Of a DNA stretch of 64,000 nt, positions 36,701 through 47,300 are shown piece after piece. Origin of the DNA: Lycium barbarum (Eukaryota; Streptophyta; Magnoliopsida; Solanales; Solanaceae); the NCBI RefSeq assembly GCF_019175385.1, contig NC_083339.1, forward strand, positions 111,647,601 through 111,711,600. The letters run 5' to 3'. How positions within the stretch are numbered: the stretch's first letter is position 1; every line of letters begins with the position of its first letter. Under the pieces are notes generated by a model, which was given only the letters and a program-made list of their open reading frames with translations, was not told the origin of the DNA and searched no databases. The position numbers and the translations under genes were made by a program.

Positions 36701-36809
36701 AGAAATGAGAAGGAACATTGTAACGGTGGAGTAACGGACGTTGGTTGTGACGGCGTTGTGTAGTGACGGAAGTGAAGGGAAGACAGAAGGTGTTGGGTAG
36801 AGTAGCCAT
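27743..36809 (-). CDS. ABCB28: ABC transporter B family member 28-like, half-size, plastid type, 16 exons
   Basis: Exons: 36809-36428, 34105-33918, 33171-33148, 32290-32189, 31804-31714, 31277-31177, 31061-31011, 30917-30789, 30551-30489, 30407-30131, 29767-29619, 29515-29426, 29239-29105, 29016-28960, 28865-28809, 27979-27743. They sum to 2,133 bp (710 aa; Arabidopsis ABCB28 is about 714). The N-terminus is Ser/Thr/basic and acid-poor like a plastid transit peptide. Transmembrane helices follow ([51 protein letters not shown]). The nucleotide-binding domain has Walker [10 protein letters not shown] (501-509), Q-loop SIVNQEP, signature LSGGQ (607-611), Walker B ILILDE (627-632) and H-loop IAHR (His 663), so ATPase function looks intact. 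A half transporter must dimerise; the substrate is unknown. Exon 3 is only 24 bp, and intron 4 uses a GC donor (GAG|GCAAGC). All other introns are GT-AG. Confidence 0.95.
28101..28377 (-). mobile_element. 5'-truncated LINE tail in ABCB28 intron 15
   Basis: A T run at 28098-28121 is the poly-A tail on the minus strand. Upstream of it the minus strand reads [20 protein letters not shown], then [10 protein letters not shown], the ORF2 C-terminus. CAATTGATTT at 28091-28100 and 28378-28387 is the target duplication. Only about 250 bp of the element were inserted. Confidence 0.85.
33581..33721 (-). mobile_element. TS-type SINE with 15-bp target duplication, in ABCB28 intron 2
   Basis: CAA repeats at 33581-33599, then the complement of the TS 3' body ('gaaatcccacatcgtgg', 'gtgtacgcagaccttac', 'ccgaaagaccctcggctca'). 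GAGAGTAGTATGATA flanks it exactly at 33566-33580 and 33722-33736. It is in the same orientation as the host gene. Confidence 0.9.
35082..35260. mobile_element. hAT-like MITE in ABCB28 intron 1
   Basis: 179 bp with CAGTGG...CCACTG termini. The 8-bp flanks CTAACAAG (35074-35081) and TTAACAAG (35261-35268) differ at one base. Both are features of hAT non-autonomous elements. Confidence 0.8.
35502..35744. mobile_element. Stowaway MITE in ABCB28 intron 1
   Basis: Termini CTCCCTCCGTCCACTTTTAC and its complement (AGTAAAAATGGACAGAGGGAG), flanked by TA on both sides; 243 bp. Confidence 0.88.
35846..36356. mobile_element. Stowaway MITE carrying a nested Stowaway
   Basis: Outer termini CTCCCTCCGTTCACTTTTAC and the complement GTAAAAGTGAACAGAGGGAG, flanked by TA (35844-35845 and 36357-36358). 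About half of its 511 bp is a second element (36050-36297). Confidence 0.85.
36050..36297. mobile_element. Inner Stowaway MITE (nested)
   Basis: Termini CTCCCTCCGTCCCAATTTGTT and AATGGGGACGGAGGGAG, flanked by TA (36048-36049 and 36298-36299). It is a different subfamily from the outer element, with a 'gttgaccagttcggagagtcaaa' interior. Confidence 0.85.
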
Positions 36810-37377
36810 TGTATTTTTTAACTGACCTGAGTTCGAAAATTGAGCTCTTTAGATATTTTTTGATTTATACATAAATGGCCAGGAGTAGAAGAAGAAGAAG
36901 AAGAAGACACACATGTCCATGTCTACCCTTTATCCTTTTTTTTAGTCAATCATGATTTTGGGGATAAAAAATTTACTTGCAACGATATTTTCCCCAAGTT
37001 AATAAGGTTGTGTTTGAGTTCAAAATAATTGTCCATCTGTATAATCAAGAAGAAAATAATTATTTTTTTCAAATTTAATCCTATTTGGATAGGTGAATTT
37101 TTATATAATCAAGAAATAATATTAATTAGGTAGTACTTAATTAAGAATAAATTAGTCAAAACATCAATTTTTTTTAGAAGTTAATAGTTTCTTTAGGGGT
37201 GTGATTAAAGGTCAAGTGGACACTTGCGTTTGAACCGAAGGGAGTACGTGCTAAATTTTTTAGACTGTAAATTTACATAATTTGATATAAATACTCAGTA
37301 AAGATAAGTATTTACCCGGTTTTGAGTAACAACGTTCACCCTTTACTCAAGCCTTAAATTTGGACTTTCATTTGGTG
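36810..37377 (-). promoter_or_regulatory. Upstream region of ABCB28
   Basis: The first 60 bases upstream of the ATG recur next to the partial exon copy at 37597-37640, so the promoter-proximal part belongs to the duplicated unit. A (GAA)n run lies near 36888-36906. A segment near 37310-37370 recurs at about 39785-39870, which marks the far end of the duplication. Confidence 0.5.
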
Positions 37378-37596
37378 TTAGGGGATGTTCTCCCACACGT
37401 ACGTATTATAAGTTGAAAATATAACAGACAGTTTCAGTTTCCGATAACTAACAAATTGTGAACGGAACAGTTGTGTTGATGAGATAGAGAACTGAGGCGG
37501 AACATTGGAACGGCGGAGTAACGGTCGTTGGTTGCGACAGTGTTGTGTAGTGAGAGAGGTGAAGGGGAGACAAAAGGTGTTGGGTACAGTAGCCAT
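37378..37596 (-). pseudogene. Partial copy of ABCB28 exon 1
   Basis: Starts [18 protein letters not shown], against [18 protein letters not shown] in the intact gene, and follows it through NQRPLLRRSNV and FSISSTQL. A 7-residue insertion (FRSQFVS) follows, then KLKLSV, after which similarity is lost and a stop follows 14 residues later. Only the transit-peptide part is present, without the membrane or ATPase domains. It lies 570 bp upstream of the real ATG in the same orientation, so a tandem duplication that was later broken is the likely origin. Confidence 0.85.
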
Positions 37597-37639
37597 GTAT
37601 TTTTTAACTGAGTTTTGTTTGAAAATTGAGCTCTTTTAG

Positions 37640-38453
37640 TAGGCGTTTGGCCATAGAAACGGAAAAAAAAAAACACTTTATCTGGAATTTTTGAAGTTGG
37701 AGTTGGAGCTGTGTTTGGTTATAGTTTTTGCAAATAATATATTTGGTTGTTTGAATGTTTTTTTTTTCCTTCTAAAAACACATGAAATATGATTTATACC
37801 CCCAATTTCTAAAAACCACCAAAAAAATTCATAAACATAACCAGTTGGATGAATCAAAACAAGTGATTACACAATTACATCAAAATAACTGATACATTAA
37901 TGAAAACAACTTTTAGCAGAATGAAACTTCGAATTCACATACCACAATCCCTCCCCTGACCGTCAACCCCCCACCCCTAAAAAAAGGAACCAAAGCCCTT
38001 TTGCGGAAGAGGGAATGGTAAAAACTTATCTGTACTAGATGTTTACACCCATCTCTGTTAAGTTAACCATAGTAATAAACTAAGGTCTAGAATTCTTTTT
38101 TTAATGAAGAAAGCAAAGTTAATAATGGAACATCACAGCGGTCTTTGTTATTACAAATTTCTGGTTACCAAAATCTTGTTAGCTATTGCAAATTTCTGGT
38201 TATTACAAATATCTGGACCAACATCCTGTTTTTCATTACCAAACCCAACAAGAACTAAAACAAAGAGTTGTAAACACTACCAATGCTAGAATAAACGAGG
38301 TTAAATTTATAAAAATAAAAAATTTAGGGTAAAATTTGAAAAAAGAAAAACAAAAGCAAGGGTAAAAACAAAAAGTGAAAATAGTGAAAACAAGATTTTG
38401 ATTGTATTTCAAATACAACTTCAAGTTGTATTTGAAATTTCATGGCCAAACAT
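37640..38453. mobile_element. hAT-like non-autonomous element (approximate limits)
   Basis: The left end 'taggcgtttggccatagaaa' and right end 'tttcatggccaaacatta' are imperfect inverted repeats of the type common at Solanaceae hAT-like MITEs. Inserted in the duplicated ABCB28 5' unit. Confidence 0.5.
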
Positions 38454-39161
38454 TAATATTTTTTTAAAAAAAAAAAAGTGAAAAAATGGGGAATTTCAGA
38501 AATGTACAATTCGCTGACTTACATTGCAAAAATATACGCCAAAACTTACATGGTAAAAATATGGCCCAAAACTACTTTTATACAATGTTATACACTTAGG
38601 TACAAAAGATAGGTACATTATGTTTATAGGTGTATGAAAGTGTATGATGTGTAGGTATATACGACATAATTATACAATATTATACACGAAAATACGCATT
38701 GATCCATATTTATACACAATTATACGATATTGTATAAGTGGGTAAGTGAGTATAAACATAGATCTGAACTGGTTTTGAATAAGAATTGCACTTTTATACA
38801 AGACAGATACATTACATATATGGGTATAATAGTGTATAAGAGGTGTGTATATGGGTGTATACACACCTCTTATACACTATTATACATAAACTAACTCCAA
38901 TACCACCAATGACGAAGCAGAAGTAGCCACCAGCCATCACCAGAGTTCCGTTCTCCAGCGAACTCCGACACCACCAACGACATTCAACAAGCAGCAATAG
39001 ACTTTTTCCTCTCCGTTCACCTCTATTTCTCCCTCAACGAGATCACGCCGGAGCTCCGGCGAAAAATCACCAACGACACCACCTCGCTCACCGCCATCAA
39101 ATTTGAGTGGATTTTTCGGTAATCAAGAGAGAGGAGGCGCGGTAGAGAGAGGAGGCTAAGA

Positions 39162-39192
<31 letters not shown>

Positions 39193-40911
39193 GAGAAGGA
39201 GGAGGGAGTGGTTCAATTTTTATAAGATTTTAAAAAGTGGGTCAATTTTTGTAGCATTGTTACCCTAATTAACATACAATGTAAATATTTCAAAAAAAAT
39301 TCGAAAAAAGTGAATAATTCTCATGGCCAAGCGGGTTCTTAAATTGTTGAATGGCCAGGAGAAGAGGGAACACACTTGTCTTCCTTTATTCGGAATACCC
39401 AAATTCCAACTTGTTGCCTTCTTCTTCCTTTTTTTTTTTCCCTTCCGGTTAATCATAGTTTTGGGGGTAAAAATTTATGGATTGTTTATAAATTACATAT
39501 TAGTTACGAGAAAATCTATGTATTACATAAATTCTCTCATAACTTATACGTGTACTAGTTTCTAAATTGCAAACTAAATATTGTATTAGGTGTGTTGAAT
39601 TTAATACACAACAAAAGAATGCTACCAAACATTATTTATGCAAGATTTAATGCATGAATAACTTAGCTCCTAATCAGCTACCAAACAACCACTAAATACA
39701 TGATATATATGTTTGTATGTAAATTTTTAAGTATAATAACTTTATCGGATTTAATATAAATACTCGATACAAATAAGTATTTATCAGGTTTTGAGTAACA
39801 AATTCTACCCTTTACCCAAGCCTTAAATTTGGACATTTGGTGTTAGGGAATGTACTCCCACAAGTATTAAGAAAATTACTTAAAATAATTTTAATTAAAA
39901 GAGTTATTTGATTAAATTATCCTGAAATTTATTTAGATTATTTATTAGACAACTTGATACTTTTGTAAAAATAAAAAAAAATATTAACATCTTTTAAGTA
40001 CTTTTAAACAATTACTTATTTTGGACAAAATTTGAAAAGTTACAGAAAATCTATAAAATTTGAGATGTTACGGAAAATCTATAACATTTGAAAAGTTGTA
40101 GAAAATCGAAGACTACCTCATGTGGCTACACATATTTTTTATTCCTTTGCTCTCCGTGCCACTATTTCTACCGTTAATAACTCTTTGCTCCCATGTTGAC
40201 TCCTATGCGATTACACCTATATTAATATTAAAATAGTATTCTGTCTATTTTAATTCGTTTAAAAAAATACATCTTTCATTTTTTGGCAATTCTTTAATTC
40301 TAATTTTCTACATGATATGTTTAAGACCACAAGATTAAATGACATTTTGGTACATTCTACATCGTTAGTTTTAGACTACAAGATTCAAAAGTCTTATTTA
40401 TTTTCTTAAACTCCGCGTCAAGTCAAAATCAAACAAACAAATCTAAAAGGGGAGAATTTTGTATTGCATGTTCAAGTCATTTAGCACATTCTCTCCTAGT
40501 GATATAGGTGGTGGCGGGATGATGGGAAGAGAGAAAGAGAAAGGAAAGGGGAAGAGAAGATGACAATGGAGGTGGTGATGACTATGGTGGCAAGAAGAGA
40601 CAAGGAGGAAGGAGGAAGAAAAAGTAATGGGTGGTAGAGGCAAGGACGAAAAGAGATAAAGGAGGAATACTCAAAATTAGGGGAAAAAAATTAATTTTAC
40701 TCTTGAACTATGTGAAATGATCAAATTTGCCCTCATAAATTTTGTCAAAGGTTTAAATTTACCCTTCGTTTAAGAAAATTAATTCATAACTGCATGATAC
40801 GTAACATCATCAGGTGCTAAACTTCCACTACTTAAAAATAAGAGGGATTTTATTTTATTTTGCATAGTTCAGGAGCAAATTTAACTCTTTACTCTTAATA
40901 ATATATATAAT
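38454..40911. other. Intergenic region, repeat-rich
   Basis: Contains TATACA-rich sequence with a long perfect palindrome (38825-38884), a GA microsatellite (about 39125-39205) and segments at 39340-39480 and 39785-39870 that match sequence upstream of ABCB28. No gene is recognised. Confidence 0.6.
38825..38884. repeat. Perfect 27-bp inverted repeat with 6-base loop
   Basis: Arm 38825-38851 (TATAATAGTGTATAAGAGGT...) is exactly complementary to 38858-38884 (...ACCTCTTATACACTATTATA). The loop is TGGGTG. Confidence 0.95.
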
Positions 40912-41316
40912 AAGTATATAAAAAGATGGAGGGCAATAAAGGAAAAAAAGAAGACGGAAGGCAAACATGTAAAATAGAATGATATTCCACGTGTCTTATC
41001 GTGAAACGGCATCTCTGTTCACGAGATTCCATAACACACACCGGTGTCACGCTTTTCAGCTCACCTCACTCTTCTCCCAAAATCCCCCCTCAACTCCCAT
41101 CTCTCTCTCCGTTGTTATTCATCGATTCCACATGCTTAATATCCTCAAATCAAGACTTCATCAGTGTGTAAATAAATATCCTTTTAAGACACAAACATAT
41201 TGATGGAAAACAATCAGTCAACTCAATACGCAAAGTTTCACTTTCGTCCGTTAATTCTGTAGCAATTCTTTCCCTTTTGACTTTATTAACTGCTCTCTTC
41301 TATATCACGAATCCCG
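40912..41316 (+). promoter_or_regulatory. Promoter and 5' UTR region of the PGAP3 gene
   Basis: A G-box (CCACGTGT, core at 40988-40993) lies 330 bp upstream of the ATG. A TATATAAAAA stretch is at 40915-40924, but it is probably too far upstream to be the TATA box. The whole block is duplicated at 53489-53893. Confidence 0.6.
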
Positions 41317-44300
41317 ATGGAACGGTGTCGTTTGCTTCTATTCCTTGCTATTCTCTCCTCTATTCTTGGACTCCTTCATGCTAGTGCCGGCGATGCCGAT
41401 CCGCTTTACAGGTAAACTCATATTTACTATTTTGACCTAATTTAAGGATGTATCGTGTTCCTTTTCAGTTCTAGCTAACTTTGTGGTGAGTAATGTGACT
41501 TATAAGAGCTTTTTTTCGGATTTAATTGCCCGATTTACGGAATGCTAGTTGTATTTTCTGATATTTCTCTTCACTTTGTCAAGTAGAGGTGATGTCCCTA
41601 AGTTACTTGATTTATTCGTTTGAACTTGGATATAGAAATGCTAGATGAAGAGATATTTTCCGTTGTCTATTGAGGTTTAAAGCTATTCCCTCCGTTCACT
41701 TTTACTTGTCACGTGTCGCGTCTCAGAGAGTTGATTTGACTAATCTTTGGAGCTAAATTAAATTAAATTGATTCAATATTTTAAAATTAAAAGTTAGATG
41801 TTCAAAAACTATATACAAAAATACTACAAGTTGCAGTTATGTGATGAAAAAATACGTCTTAAAATGTTAGTCAAAGTCCATGTAGCTTGACTCTCGAGAA
41901 GCGAAATGTGAGAAGTAAAAGTGAACGGAGGGAGTATTTTGTATGAGATGACAAAATTTAGCTCTATCTAGTGGCATGAAGCTACACGTTGTTGGTTGAG
42001 TTGTGCAAGTTTCATGATCCTCCTCCAAATGAAAGGACTTAAATTTCTCTATATCTGCCTAAGCCATGGTGGATGGAGTTACCTGATACCTATACTGATG
42101 TTGGAAGGAATGAGTACTCGGTATAAATAGTGGAGCTGTGTGTAAGGTGACCCAGACACCACCATTGTGAAAGAAGAAGTGAATAGACTTGGATTTATAG
42201 TCTAACGACTTGAAACTAATAGAGCTTTTTGTGATAAAAACCTGTACATTATCGTCTATTGGTTTTGGGGATACTTAAGTCTGGATTGGAACTTTGTTCT
42301 CAAACAGCCTGTTACTATAAGAAAGAGGTGTTGATCTTTAATGAACAGCAATTGGAGGTAACTTGTCAACCATATCGGGCTTTTTGAAATCCTTAGATAT
42401 GCTATATTTGAGCTTTCGATTAACTTCTGAATGCTAAATCATACAAGTAGGTGCTAGAATCCTAATTTTACTATTGGACAGTGTTCTTCTTTGTGTTCCT
42501 TAGATTATAAAGCGTTTCTCGATGCTGAACTATTTGTAGATGTTCCACTAGATGATAATCCCTTTTTAGGTGGATGCATGAGTTTATTGAAAAGTGAAAA
42601 CTAATGCATCTTGGCCTAAAAGTTTTTGTAGTGTGTTGCCTAGCTAGTTTGGCATAATCGAACTTATATAGGCTCACCCTCAGTGTTCACTTTACCTTTG
42701 TTGACTTGATTTTTAATGAAATAAATTAGACAGCCAAACAACCAAGAATTTGCACCAAAATATTTGCCTCATTTTGGGCCGTTCAGCTTTTGTAAGGAAT
42801 GGATTTCTTTTTCTCACGTATTTGGTTCGATTAATAAATTTAGAGAGTCCTATAGTTGCATTTTATCAAAGTTTGTATTTGATGGATGATGTATTTATAT
42901 AATGGAACTGCAAAAAAAAAAAAAAAAAAAAAAGAAAGGAAGAAAAATTATAGAGAGAATTGATGCCCATGAGTTGTTTTAGGCTGTCTTTATTTATTAA
43001 TTACTGGAGGCATCATTATGTCCTCTGGAAATATGGTTGAAGATGTTCACTCCTACTGACAGCTTCGCTGAGGATACCTAATTGATGCCCCTTCCCTTCC
43101 CCTCCTCCGTCCCCGCATGGAGAAAAACGGAATTATGTGGCATCGGGAATGACCCAAAAGTTTGGGGTAAACTCGAAGTAGATATTGCAGCTCAAATTTT
43201 TTATAAATTTTTGTTGGATTAAATACAACCAAAAAATTATAACATTCAACTGTCAGAGGCATATGTAATCCTGTCAACTGCAGCTTCTTGCTTCTATGCT
43301 GAACATAACTTGATGCATATATTGTTCTCTATTTCTAAGCTCTTTTTTTCGTTCATGTAAGTTTACCATTTGGGACATGCTGTCAAAAGCCCAATGAACC
43401 AGGCTACCTTCTGGTGTCTTGGGCAGCACCTGTCTTTCACTAATTTACATGGCATTATGGGCTGAAACCCAAAAGACATTCAAGTATCTGTTGTTAATCT
43501 ACCACACTTCCTTTTGATGTTATGTTCATGCCCTTTGATCTTTGAAATTGCTGGTTTTCCAGAGCTTGTGTTGATCAGTGTGAGAAGACTGGATGCGTGG
43601 GCGACAAATGCTCTCAACATTGTAATTTCACTTCCGGTGGGAGTCCCATTGATGGTCCATGGTATCTGCAGGAACCACTTTATCTGAGATGGAAACAATG
43701 GGACTGCCTCAGTGATTGTCGTTACCACTGCATGCTTGTCAGAGAGGAAGAACGGAAGAAAGCTGGTCTTAATCCTGTCAAATATCATGGAAAATGGCCT
43801 TTTCAGCGTGTCAATGGAATCCAGGTTCTTCACACTATTAAGTTAGCATTTCCTCCTTATTAAGCACACTTAGTTCTAGGCTGCATTGTGGTTAGTCTAC
43901 TAAACTGTGTCTTTCATGGTCAGGAACCTGTTTCTGTAGCTCTTTCTGCTCTTAACCTTGCTGTACAATTCCATGGATGGGTATCCTTTTTCATTTTGGT
44001 GAATTACAAGCTGCCCTTTGGACCAAACAGAAAGCCATATTATGAATATACCGGCTTGTGGCATATTTATGCTACTTTTTCGATGAATTCCTGGTTCTGG
44101 AGTGCTGTTTTCCATAGTAGGTGAGAGATTGCTTACTTTTCTTTTTCAGCTCTTTATTTCTTTCAAAAGAGATCGTTGATTAAATTTGTTGCATTTCATA
44201 TACTGCATTCATCCACAAATCAAGTAGCTTGAAACTGTCTTCTGAAGATATATAGTTTCTCCTTCTTGGTTATTGGCTTCTAATCAGTATATCTCTACTG

Positions 44301-47300
44301 GCTAAAGTATGGGGTTTTTTCACTGATAGCAAGCTTTGACTGGTGTGTTCATGGATAATTGTGCAAACATTTTGAATTTGAGATAGTCTAGGTCTCTGGG
44401 ATGCATTTGTTTATCAGAATTTTCAGATGTCAATTTCTCATTTTTCTGGGTGATTGTGCCACAGAGATCATATGAACACCACATTGCTGCAAATTATTAT
44501 TTTGGTGGCTGAGGGGTGAGGGCTCTATGTTCTCTAGCTTCTCCTAAGGGGTGGAATTGTTAGGGGCATAGCAGGCAGCAGAATCTGGTGTATGTAAAAC
44601 TAGTTGCTCGCAATTGTTCATTTCTGGGACGATTAGGGTAGAAGAGTAGTGTCGTAATAATTTTTCTACTCATCTTCTCAGTTATTAGTAGTATATCTTT
44701 AGCCTTCACGTAGTATCGTGTGTATTCTCCATTTCTTACTACTACGGTTGCTTTATTTGCTTTGTGTGTCTGCCTTTTGCCGTCATTATTTTCCTTTCAT
44801 TACCGCTTGGATTGCTTCCTTTGAGCCAAGGATCTATCGGAAACAGCCTCTCTACCCCACAAAGGTAGGGGTAAGGTCAGCGTACATCTAACCCTCCCCA
44901 GACTCCATTTGTGGGATTACACGGGGCATCATGTTGTTGTTGTTGATGTGGTGATAATGTTCTAGCTTGTTAAAATATTACAACAACAATTACACCTCAA
45001 TCCCAAGTTAGTTGGGGTTGGCTGTGTGAATTCTCGCCATCATAAATCCTTAGTTTGGGTCCATAATATTTCAATACTATGTCGATTATCTAACACTAGG
45101 GTTCTCTAATGTACTCCGGTGATTATTTCTCTAATATGCTAAGGGGTTGTTTGGTGTGGAAACTAGTGGCGTACGCAGGATCTTTGTAAGGGGTGTCACA
45201 TTTTAAAAAATAAGCCAATGAATAAATTGCTATAACGATGTTATATTAATAAAAAATACTATTCAAATCGTATAAACTACCACAACTTTAAGGTTACTTC
45301 AATAATCCAGTTCTGATAACTCTTTATCCAGTTGGGATAACTAATTTTGTCGAACATTCTTCTTAAGCCGACTCCTAGTTAGATTGGTTATCCTAAGTTG
45401 ATAAGAAATTGGGAGTTCGAACATCACTAGCAACGTGGACTCCTTTTTTTTTTTTTTTTTCAAGACAAAGGGCGAGGAGCTTACGAAAAAACCATAAAAG
45501 TAGAATACAATAATTGCACTCGCTTAGGTTCGAACTCAAGAGGATTATTGCACTAGCAAGGCGCCTGACAGCAAGCCACAAAGCCCCTTTTGTCAACCAG
45601 TGTCGCTGATATTATATCTATACTTATTCCAGATTATCTGTATACGCATATTTACATAAAATACTCGATGAAGCGGTGTCGGATGACACCCCTTGGCATA
45701 GGGTGCGTCCGTCCTGGTGGAAAAAAGGCATGCAGGAATTGTAATGCAGGGAATAGTTATGCTGGGTTGTAATGCAGAGGTTAGTTGTTATCGGGTGTTG
45801 GTTCTTTATACTGAAAAGGGAGATATATAGGGCAAAATTTAAATATGAATTTATTTTTTAATATACTAGAAAGGGAATATGTAGGGCAAGATTAAAATAT
45901 AAATTTATTTGTCAAACATAATAAAATTGAAAAGGTGCTAACGATGGGTTTGAGGAAAAAATTAAGGGTAATTTTGTCTTTTGATGTTTAATACATGTAT
46001 TAATTGATCCATGTACTGTTATTCCATCCTATAGTAGGTATAGATTAAAATACCAATTGGTATACTAGATTATACAAGGATTAGTTATACAAAATCTAAA
46101 ATAGAAATCAAACATTGTATAAAAGCAATACCATGCATGCCGTGATTGTTTCACTTATTACATCAAACCAAATTACTTCTAAGAGTTTTCTAATAAGCGT
46201 TAGTCGCTTTGGTATCACCTATACAAATTTTCAACTTCCAACTTTTTCCTATCTTCTGCCAGGTATGTTTGGATTTCGAGATATTCTTAGTCTTTTGAGA
46301 TAGCGCTTCATATGATTTTAGGTCTACCTCTTCCTCTTTTAAGACCTTTAATCATCTTGTTTTCGCATTGAAGAACTGCCGTGTTTGGAGGCAAACCATC
46401 TTAAGCGACATTCTCTCATTTTACCCTCTATTATCTGTTACTTGCACCTTCTGATGGATGTGATCATTTTTAACCTTATCTAATTTATATGACTGCACAT
46501 CATCTTAGCATTCGCATCTCTGCGACACTCATCTTCTAGATATATTGGGCTTTGGAGGCCCACCATTCACTCCCATGCAACATTCTTGGCCTTACAGTCG
46601 ATTTTATAATTTGCGTTTCATTTTGGTAGGTATCTTCCTATTGTCTAAAGCTCGTGACACTTTTCGATTTCAATCATCCTACTTTAATCCTATGCATAAT
46701 TTTTTTTATCTATCATTCCATTCTCTTGGAAGTTGGAACAATGAGCCTATATTTCTAAACTGCCTACAGTAAGGAACCTCTATCCATGTAGTCTATGTTA
46801 CTCCTACTTATCCTATATTCCTTACTCACTAAAGTGCTTCACTGCTTCTCCACAGCTCCAGCTTTGATTGAAATCCTCACTAGTTTCATCTATTAACACA
46901 GTATAATATCGTCTGCTTCATCTTGTATACTATTGGAAGTTGGAACTCCTACGGTTCTCACATTTGTGACAGCTCCTTCGTACATATCCTCGATGACATT
47001 TATTTATTCACGATTTCTCTTTTTTCTAGCTTGTTAAAGTGTAAAAGCATTAATTTTAGAATGTCAAAGTTGGAAATGTTAAAGTTATATATTCTTTCAC
47101 ATTAGACAAATATAATATGTGTGTTATTCTTGACACCTCCATCTAATTATTAAGCCACATACATCTTCTCTTACTTTATCATATGGTTTTGAAGTTTCTA
47201 CGATCTTAGTGGGAATTTAAGTAGTTTTTTCTTATTAAGTGACTCCCTCATGCCACTTTCCTACCAGAGAAAATTTTTTGCACTCTTCTCAAGTTTTTAG

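Larger units (their letters stand above)
44985..47010 (-). mobile_element. RTE-type LINE remnant in PGAP3 intron 3
   Basis: The minus strand at 47010-46900 reads VIEDMYEGAVTNVRTVGVPT, then a catalytic-type ADDIIL. At 46640-46280 it gives STVRPRMLHGSEWWASKAQY, MSVAEMRMLR and KRGRGRPK, the order seen in plant RTE reverse transcriptases. The block between RTVG and ADDI is deleted and there are many stops. A typical RTE 3' end ('caacaacaattacacctcaatcccaagttagttgggg') is at about 44985-45020. About 1 kb of other repeats (45135-46110) has been inserted between the two parts. Confidence 0.75.

Noticed and set aside
41100..41203. Coding use of the frame across the PGAP3 leader (also in the copy at 53569)
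   Set aside because: It lies upstream of the signal-peptide ATG in another frame and is shared only because the region was copied as DNA.
43825..43923. Reading through PGAP3 intron 2
   Set aside because: Frame hits a stop; GT and AG sites and homology place an intron here.
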